The notes under the pieces are model-generated. The model saw only the letters and a list, made by a program, of their open reading frames with translations. It was not told the origin of the DNA and did no database searches. The translations under genes were made by a program, and so were the position numbers. A stretch of 28,343 nt of DNA from an uncultured Victivallales bacterium (lineage in GTDB: Bacteria > Verrucomicrobiota > Lentisphaeria > Oligosphaerales > JAFGRS01): NCBI GenBank assembly GCA_903834675.1, contig CAILKC010000269.1, forward strand, positions 1 through 28,343. Direction: 5' to 3'. Position 1 is the stretch's first letter. Each line of letters opens with the position of its first letter. This document shows positions 23,129 to 28,343 of this stretch, piece by piece.

Positions 23129-24835
23129 TCAAGGTTCAGGTTCCAGCTGGCGACGCGGCCCCCCGGCGGCGGTCAGCATCTCGCGAGCGTGAGTCAAGGC
23201 TATCTGAGAGCCTTCCGCGGCCCCCAGCATCCGCGCAATTTCATGCTCTCGGGCAGCTGGGCCGAGAGCGCTCATGGTGGTCGTGGTCCGTTCGTCCTGC
23301 ACCTGCTTCGAAACCAGAAAATGTCGTTCGCCAGCCGCCGCGATCTGCGGCAGGTGCGTGATGCTGAGCACCTGGTGGCGGCGGGCGATGGCCACCAGCT
23401 CCTCCGCCACGGTGACGGCGGTGCGGCCGCCGATATTGGCATCGACCTCGTCGAAAATCAGCACCGGCACCTGGTCCGCCTCGGTCAGCACGGTCTTCAC
23501 CGCCAGCATGACGCGCGCCATCTCCCCGCTGCTGGCGCAGTGGCGGAGCGGCAGCATGGCTTCGCCGGCATTGGGGGCGAAGAGGAACTCGACCTGGTCC
23601 GCGCCACTGGGCCCGGCCGCGGCCGCGGCGACGCGGATCTCGAATCCCGCGTGATCGAAGCCGAGGCGCCGCAACTTGCCCGAGATGCTGGCCGCCAGGA
23701 CTCCGGCGGCCAGGTGCCGTTCACAGTTCAACTCGGCACAGGCGCAGGCGTGCTCCTGACGCCTGCCTGCCAGCCCCTCCTCCAACTGCCGCAGGCGCGC
23801 CCCGCGGCTACGATGCCGCTCCAGCCGGAGGCTCCGCTCGGCAAGATGGGCTGCGATGTCGGCCTGCGTCGGCCCGTACTTGCGCTTGAGCTTGAGCACC
23901 AGTTCGAGCCGTTCCTCGAGCCGTGCGAAGGCTTCCTGATCCAGGTCAAAGCCCTCAACGTAGTTGCCCAGGTCTCCCGCCAGGTCGCGCACCTGCTCGG
24001 CAACCAACCCCAGGCGTTCGGCAAAGGCGGCGCCGCGCTCGCTGTCGATGGACTCCAGTTCCTGCAGCAAGCGCACGAAGTGGCCAATGCGGTCGAGCAG
24101 ACAGGTCTCGCTTTCGGCTAGGCCCAACCTGCACGCCTCGGCCAGGCGGATGAGCCGTTGCGCGTTGGCGGCCCGCCGGTGCTGCGCCACCAGGCGTTCC
24201 TCCTCGCCCTCTTCAAGACCCGCCCGGCTGATTTCGTCAATCTGGAACGCCAGCAGTTCGGCTTCTTCTGGCGAAAGCGTCTCGCGCTGCGCCGCCACGA
24301 GTTCAGCTTCCGCCTCCGCGGCCAGAGCCCAGGCCTCCGCACAACGGGAGCGCCCCTCGCCCAGGTCGGCAAAGGCGTCGAGCAACTCAAGCTGGCAATG
24401 CGGTCGCAACAGGCTCTGGTGTTCATGGGGCCCGTGGACATCGACCAGTAGGCTGCCCAGATCACGGAGGGTGGCCGCGGTCGCGACGCTGCCGTTCACA
24501 TAGGCCCGACTGCCGCTGGGGGAAATCACCCGGCGGAGGATCAGTTGGCCCTCCTCGCAGGGCGCCAGGCCAGCCGCCGCCAGAATCGCGCCGACCGCCT
24601 GCGGCAAAGACCCCTCGGCAGGCCCGAGTTGCAGCTGCGCCGAAACCTCGCACTGCGCCTCGCCACGACGAATGAGGTCAGGCCCTACCCGGGCTCCAAG
24701 CAGCATCTGGACCGCCCCGAGAACCAGAGACTTGCCGGCGCCGGTCTCGCCGGTCACGGCATTGAAACCGGGGCAGAAATCTACCTCTAACTCGGTGACC
24801 AAAGCCAGATTTCGGATGTGGAGTGTTTGCAGCAC
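23129..24835 (-). CDS. recN: DNA repair protein RecN
   Basis: 568 residues from the GTG at 24835, which gives the canonical beginning LQTLHIRNLALV with GGGACGG just upstream. An upstream GTG at 24871 would add 12 atypical residues. Walker A is GETGAGKS (29-36). The central part is a long coiled coil (about 150-380) rich in Glu, Arg and Leu. The C-terminal ABC signature SSGEMARVMLAVK and Walker B PVLIFDEVDANIGG are present. RecN is an SMC-like ATPase that acts early in double-strand break repair. The gene is divergent from dnaK across about 410 bp and heads the recN-lipoprotein-dnaG run. Confidence 0.96.
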   Translation of the reverse strand: MLQTLHIRNLALVTELEVDFCPGFNAVTGETGAGKSLVLGAVQMLLGARVGPDLIRRGEAQCEVSAQLQLGPAEGSLPQAVGAILAAAGLAPCEEGQLILRRVISPSGSRAYVNGSVATAATLRDLGSLLVDVHGPHEHQSLLRPHCQLELLDAFADLGEGRSRCAEAWALAAEAEAELVAAQRETLSPEEAELLAFQIDEISRAGLEEGEEERLVAQHRRAANAQRLIRLAEACRLGLAESETCLLDRIGHFVRLLQELESIDSERGAAFAERLGLVAEQVRDLAGDLGNYVEGFDLDQEAFARLEERLELVLKLKRKYGPTQADIAAHLAERSLRLERHRSRGARLRQLEEGLAGRRQEHACACAELNCERHLAAGVLAASISGKLRRLGFDHAGFEIRVAAAAAGPSGADQVEFLFAPNAGEAMLPLRHCASSGEMARVMLAVKTVLTEADQVPVLIFDEVDANIGGRTAVTVAEELVAIARRHQVLSITHLPQIAAAGERHFLVSKQVQDERTTTTMSALGPAAREHEIARMLGAAEGSQIALTHAREMLTAAGGPRRQLEPEP

Positions 24836-24984
24836 CGCAGCCGTCCCGTTGCGCCCCTGGCCAGACCCCACCCATCGCGCCTGGCGAAGTTTCTGCGTCC
24901 CGTCAACCCGCGGCCGGACTCAGCGCCGACCACACGGTTAGTCTACCCCATAGCGAGACGCGCGCAACGGCCACCGGCAAAAGC

Positions 24985-25020
24985 GCGCCACCATGCGCCA
25001 CATTGGCACAGGTGCGCCAC
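24985..25020. promoter_or_regulatory. Three direct repeats of GCGCCAC
   Basis: Copies lie at 24985-24991, 24995-25001 and 25014-25020, with a diverged TGGCACA (25004-25010) between the last two. Direct 7-mers at about 10- and 19-bp spacing on roughly one DNA face could bind a regulator of recN or dnaK. No known binding site is recognised. Confidence 0.3.
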
Positions 25021-25084
25021 GCCGCTCCGAAAAGTGAGACAGGACAGTCGGGGCGTGGGGCGGCCAGGCCGTGCTGCCAGGCGC

Positions 25085-25116
25085 TTGACATGAGCCTGAA
25101 CAAGCAGCGCCCTAAT
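25085..25116 (+). promoter_or_regulatory. Candidate promoter for dnaK
   Basis: TTGACA at 25085-25090 is a perfect -35 hexamer. The best -10 candidates downstream, CCTAAT (25111-25116) or the CCCTAAT of a heat-shock-type promoter, stand 19-20 bp away, longer than ideal. The leader would be about 125 nt. Confidence 0.33.
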
Positions 25117-25246
25117 GGGTTATGCAATCATTCCTGGCGGCATGGCATGGGTACTGCTAAAGCCACAGCCCGAAGTCAGTGCCGCCAAACCGGGATGTGA
25201 CCGCGTCAGCGACTCCGTCTGGGCGGAGCGTTAAGGAGTACCGACC

Positions 25247-27190
25247 ATGGCGAAGATACTGGGTATTGATCTGGGCACCACCAACTCCTGCATGGCTGTC
25301 ATGGAGAATGGTGAGCCCGTGGTGATCCCCAACGCCGAGGGCAGCCGGACCACGCCCTCGGTCGTCGGGTTTGCCAAGAACGGGGAACGGCTGGTTGGCG
25401 CGACCGCCAAGCGCCAGGGCGTGACCAACCCCACCAATACGGTGTTCTCCATCAAGCGCTTCATGGGCCGCAAGTTCCGCGAAGTCAAGCACGAGATCGA
25501 GCTGGTGCCCTACGCGGTGGTGGAAGCCAAGAACGGCGATGCGCACGTGCGCATCGGCGACAAGATGTACTCGCCGCCAGAGATCTCGGCCATGATCTTG
25601 CAGAAGCTCCGCACCGATGCCGAGGCCTACCTGGGGGAGAAGATTACCGAGGCCGTGATCACGGTTCCCGCCTACTTCAACGATAGCCAGCGCCAGGCCA
25701 CCAAGGACGCCGGGCGGATCGCGGGGCTGGAGGTCAAGCGCATCATCAACGAGCCGACGGCGGCTTCTCTGGCCTATGGGCTCGACAAGAAGAAGGACGA
25801 GAAGATTGCCGTCTTCGATCTGGGCGGCGGCACCTTCGACGTCTCCATCCTGGAACTCGGGGACGGGGTTTTCGAGGTCAAGGCCACCAATGGCGACACC
25901 CACCTGGGCGGCGATGACTTTGACGAGGCGATTATCGAGTGGCTGGTAGGCAATTTCCGCAAGGAATACGGCGTGGATCTGCGCAAGGACCCGATGGCGC
26001 TGCAGCGGCTGAAGGAAGGTGCCGAGAAAGCCAAGTGCGAGCTCTCGAGCAGCCTGACCTCGGAGATCAACCTGCCCTTCATCACCGCCGATGCCAGCGG
26101 CCCGAAGCACCTGGTGGCGACCCTGACCCGCGCTCAGTTCGAGCAGTTGACCGAGGAGCTTTCGCAGCGCTCGTCGGCGCCCTGTCAGAACTGCCTGCGC
26201 GATGCGGGGCTGACGCCGGCTGAGATCAATGAGGTGATTCTGGTTGGCGGCATGACGCGGGTGCCGCGGATCCAGCGCCTGGCCGAGGACCTCTTCCGGC
26301 GGCCGCCGCACAAGGGCGTCAACCCGGACGAAGTCGTGGCGGTGGGCGCGGCCATTCAGGGTGGCGTGCTCAAGGGCGACGTGGACGATGTGCTGCTCCT
26401 GGATGTGACCCCCCTGTCGCTGGGCATTGAAACCCTCGGCGGGGTGTTCACCCGCCTGATCGAGCGTAACACGACCATCCCCACCCGCAAGAGTGAGATT
26501 TTCAGCACCGCCAGCGACAGTCAGCCCTCCGTGGAGATTCACGTCTTGCAGGGCGAGCGCGAAATGAGCAGCGGCAACAAGACCATCGGCAGGTTCCACC
26601 TGGACAGCATTCCGTCGGCGCCCCGCGGCGTACCGCAGATCGAGGTGACTTTTGACATCGACGCGAACGGTATTCTGAATGTGTCGGCCAAGGACCTCGG
26701 CACCAGCAAGGAGCAGAAGATCACCATCACAGCCAGCTCGGGGCTGTCCAAGGACGACATCGACAAGATGGTGAACGACGCCAAGCAGCACGCCGATGAG
26801 GATAAGGACCGCAAGCACAAGATCGAGATCAAGAACCGCGCCGACTCGATGGTCTACCAGACCGAGAAACAACTGCGCGAGAACGGCGCCACCCTGCCCA
26901 CCGAAGTCCGCAAGCCGGTCGAAGACGGCATCGAACTCCTGAAGAAAGCCATCGCGGCGGACGACACGGCGCAGATGGAATCGGTCATGAAAGAGCTCGA
27001 GAGCAAGATGCACAGCTTCGCCGAAGAGCTCTACCGCAAGGCCCAATCGAGCCAGCCGCAGCCGCCGCCGGGGCAACCCACCGCCAACGGCGGAGCCGCC
27101 CCGGGCGGCGCCGGACCACAGCCGAAGAAATCGTCGAGTGACGATGAGGTGATAGACGCGGACTTCCGTATGGTGGATGACGATAAGTGA
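25247..27190 (+). CDS. dnaK: Chaperone protein DnaK (Hsp70)
   Basis: 647 residues. AAGGAG lies 8 nt before the ATG. ATPase domain motifs are IDLGTTNSC (phosphate 1), [34 protein letters not shown] (phosphate 2) and [13 protein letters not shown] (adenosine). The linker [16 protein letters not shown] and a beta-sandwich peptide-binding domain follow, then a helical lid. The C-terminus [14 protein letters not shown] resembles the usual EEVIDADF tail. The segment [19 protein letters not shown] differs from the commoner LVxRTxxPxxxALxDAGL but keeps its length. DnaK binds unfolded chains with DnaJ and GrpE, neither of which is nearby. It is followed by groES at 52 bp. Confidence 0.98.
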   Translation: MAKILGIDLGTTNSCMAVMENGEPVVIPNAEGSRTTPSVVGFAKNGERLVGATAKRQGVTNPTNTVFSIKRFMGRKFREVKHEIELVPYAVVEAKNGDAHVRIGDKMYSPPEISAMILQKLRTDAEAYLGEKITEAVITVPAYFNDSQRQATKDAGRIAGLEVKRIINEPTAASLAYGLDKKKDEKIAVFDLGGGTFDVSILELGDGVFEVKATNGDTHLGGDDFDEAIIEWLVGNFRKEYGVDLRKDPMALQRLKEGAEKAKCELSSSLTSEINLPFITADASGPKHLVATLTRAQFEQLTEELSQRSSAPCQNCLRDAGLTPAEINEVILVGGMTRVPRIQRLAEDLFRRPPHKGVNPDEVVAVGAAIQGGVLKGDVDDVLLLDVTPLSLGIETLGGVFTRLIERNTTIPTRKSEIFSTASDSQPSVEIHVLQGEREMSSGNKTIGRFHLDSIPSAPRGVPQIEVTFDIDANGILNVSAKDLGTSKEQKITITASSGLSKDDIDKMVNDAKQHADEDKDRKHKIEIKNRADSMVYQTEKQLRENGATLPTEVRKPVEDGIELLKKAIAADDTAQMESVMKELESKMHSFAEELYRKAQSSQPQPPPGQPTANGGAAPGGAGPQPKKSSSDDEVIDADFRMVDDDK

Positions 27191-27242
27191 GAGGCGTCAC
27201 GCTGTACGGCAGTCCCACAACCCGAACCAAGGAGACCCGCGG

Positions 27243-27539
27243 ATGAAGATGAAGATCAAGCCTCTCGGTGATCGCGTCCTGGTCGAGCCCCTCGAAGACC
27301 GTGAGGTCGTCAAGGGCGGCATCGTGATTCCCGACAGCGCCAAGGAGAAGCCCCAGGAAGCCAAGGTCGTGGCGGTCGGGGCAGGCAAGAAGGACGAGGA
27401 CGGCAAGATCATCCCGATCGACGAAGTCAAGGTCGGTGACATCGTGCTGACCAGCAAGTACGGCGGCACTGAGGTCAAGGTTGACGACAAGGAATACAAG
27501 ATCCTCAACCTCAGCGACATCCTTGCCATCGTCGGCTGA
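27243..27539 (+). CDS. groS: Co-chaperonin GroES
   Basis: 98 residues from the ATG at 27243, which has AAGGAG 8 nt upstream; another in-frame ATG follows two codons later. The family motifs are clear: [13 protein letters not shown], the mobile-loop region [22 protein letters not shown], and the C-terminal DILAIVG. GroES forms a seven-membered lid over GroEL. It lies 52 bp after dnaK and 89 bp before groEL, so the three are likely one transcription unit. Confidence 0.98.
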   Translation: MKMKIKPLGDRVLVEPLEDREVVKGGIVIPDSAKEKPQEAKVVAVGAGKKDEDGKIIPIDEVKVGDIVLTSKYGGTEVKVDDKEYKILNLSDILAIVG

Positions 27540-27559
27540 TGTCGTCGGCGTCGGCGTCG

Positions 27560-27573
27560 GCCCCGGCAGGGGC
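27560..27573 (+). other. Small hairpin between groES and groEL
   Basis: GCCCC-GGCA-GGGGC forms a 5-bp GC stem with a 4-nt loop. It is preceded by GTCGGC-type tandem hexamers and has no following T-tract, so it is not a standard terminator. It might stabilise or process the groES-groEL message. Confidence 0.25.
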
Positions 27574-27628
27574 TGAGCGCGAGCCGCCCACGGACGAAAA
27601 ACTACCCACGAATTAAGGAGACGGTGAA

Positions 27629-28343
27629 ATGGCAGCCAAGCAACTCATGTTCGACACCAAAGGCAGACAGGCTCTGCTCAATGGTGTTGCCGCACTCAGT
27701 GCCGCGGTGAAGGTCACTCTCGGCCCCAAGGGTCGCAACGTCATTCTCGACAAGAAGTACGGCTCCCCGACCGTCACCAAGGACGGCGTCACGGTCGCCA
27801 AGGAAATCGAGCTCTCGAACCCCTTCGAGAACATGGGCGCCCAGATGGTGAAGGAAGTCGCCAGCAAGACCAGCGATGTCGCCGGCGACGGCACCACCAC
27901 GGCCACCATCCTGGCGGAAGCCATCTTCCGCGAGGGCCTGAAGAACGTCACCGCCGGGGCCAACCCGATGAGCCTGAAGCGCGGCATCGACAAGGCGGTT
28001 GCCGCCATCGTCGCCGAACTCGAAGTGATGGCGGTTGCGGTTGAGGACCGGGCGCAGATCGCCCAGGTCGCCACCATCAGCGCCAACAGCGACAGCGACA
28101 TCGGCCAGATCATCGCCGAAGCCATGGACAAGGTCGGCAAGGACGGCACCATCACCGTCGAAGAGGCCAAGACCATCGAGACCACCTTGGACGTGGTCGA
28201 GGGCATGCAGTTCGACAAGGGCTACCTCTCGCCCTACTTCGTGACCGACGCGGAGGCCATGCAGGTCACCCTCGAGGACGCCTACATCCTCATCCACGAG
28301 AAGAAGATCAGCAGCCTGCAGGACATGTTGCCGCTGCTGCAGA
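27629..28343 (+). CDS. groL: Chaperonin GroEL (5' part, cut by window end)
   Basis: 238 complete codons are present of a protein normally about 545 residues long. AAGGAG lies 8 nt before the [15 protein letters not shown], Asp52 in [11 protein letters not shown] and GDGTTTAT (Asp87) are the nucleotide-binding residues of the equatorial domain. The intermediate domain and the start of the apical domain ([10 protein letters not shown]) follow. GroEL forms the double-ring folding chamber closed by GroES. It is the third gene of the dnaK-groES-groEL run. Confidence 0.98.
   Translation, partial: MAAKQLMFDTKGRQALLNGVAALSAAVKVTLGPKGRNVILDKKYGSPTVTKDGVTVAKEIELSNPFENMGAQMVKEVASKTSDVAGDGTTTATILAEAIFREGLKNVTAGANPMSLKRGIDKAVAAIVAELEVMAVAVEDRAQIAQVATISANSDSDIGQIIAEAMDKVGKDGTITVEEAKTIETTLDVVEGMQFDKGYLSPYFVTDAEAMQVTLEDAYILIHEKKISSLQDMLPLLQ

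Larger units (their letters stand above)
24836..25246. other. Divergent intergenic region between recN and dnaK
   Basis: No gene is supported here. It holds three GCGCCAC direct repeats (24985-25020), a perfect TTGACA (25085-25090) and the dnaK ribosome-binding site AAGGAG (25233-25238). No CIRCE operator (TTAGCACTC-N9-GAGTGCTAA) is seen. Confidence 0.5.

Noticed and set aside
25157..27076. A 639-codon open frame on the minus strand
   Set aside because: It is the complement of dnaK, whose sequence is unmistakable.
27191..27242. A terminator or separate groES promoter between dnaK and groES
   Set aside because: The 52-bp spacer shows no stem followed by T residues and no convincing -35/-10 pair.

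Overview
The window looks like chromosomal DNA of a high-GC, Gram-negative-type bacterium, most likely from the Verrucomicrobiota/Kiritimatiellota/Lentisphaerota side of the PVC superphylum. This placement is an inference from three things: a set of pseudopilin genes resembling the 'Verru_Chthon cassette' (families recalled from Verrucomicrobium and Chthoniobacter), a dnaK-groES-groEL gene order, and GC-rich interspersed repeats. No rRNA or tRNA gene is visible to confirm it.

Layout. Positions 1-3155 (minus) hold the start and most of a very large secreted protein with SdrD-type B domains and EF-hand-like DINGSG repeats, cut by the window edge. Positions 3156-3847 are non-coding and contain four copies of a 107-bp tandem repeat. 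Positions 3848-9569 (minus) form an operon for two pseudopilins, a giant GspK/PilX-like protein and a small secreted protein. A gspF-like inner-membrane platform gene starts divergently at 10237. Positions 11657-13482 (minus) are an ECF sigma factor, its zinc-binding anti-sigma factor and a secreted coiled-coil protein. From 13683 to 19040 (plus) run a soluble FtsK/SpoIIIE translocase, a translationally coupled leucine-rich-variant (LRV) repeat protein, two small unknown proteins and a YmdB-family phosphodiesterase.

A 1.2-kb mobile element (19049-20267), encoding an HUH/Y1 transposase with a DnaA-C-like tail and bounded by 34-bp inverted repeats, sits at the 3' end of dnaG and supplies the last residues and stop codon of the primase. 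Upstream on the minus strand, recN, a TPR lipoprotein gene and dnaG form an operon (24835 to 20246). The window ends with dnaK, groES and the 5' part of groEL on the plus strand, each with the same AAGGAG ribosome-binding site 8 nt before its start.

How the genes work together. The pseudopilins, GspK-like protein and GspF would belong to a type II secretion or pilus-like envelope machine, and the sigma/anti-sigma/coiled-coil module probably senses envelope conditions. FtsK, RecN and DnaG serve chromosome segregation, repair and replication, and DnaK/GroES/GroEL fold proteins. The least explained parts are the LRV protein with its two small neighbours, the 107-bp repeat array, the DINGSG repeats and the inverted-repeat-bounded transposase element that rewrote the dnaG terminus.
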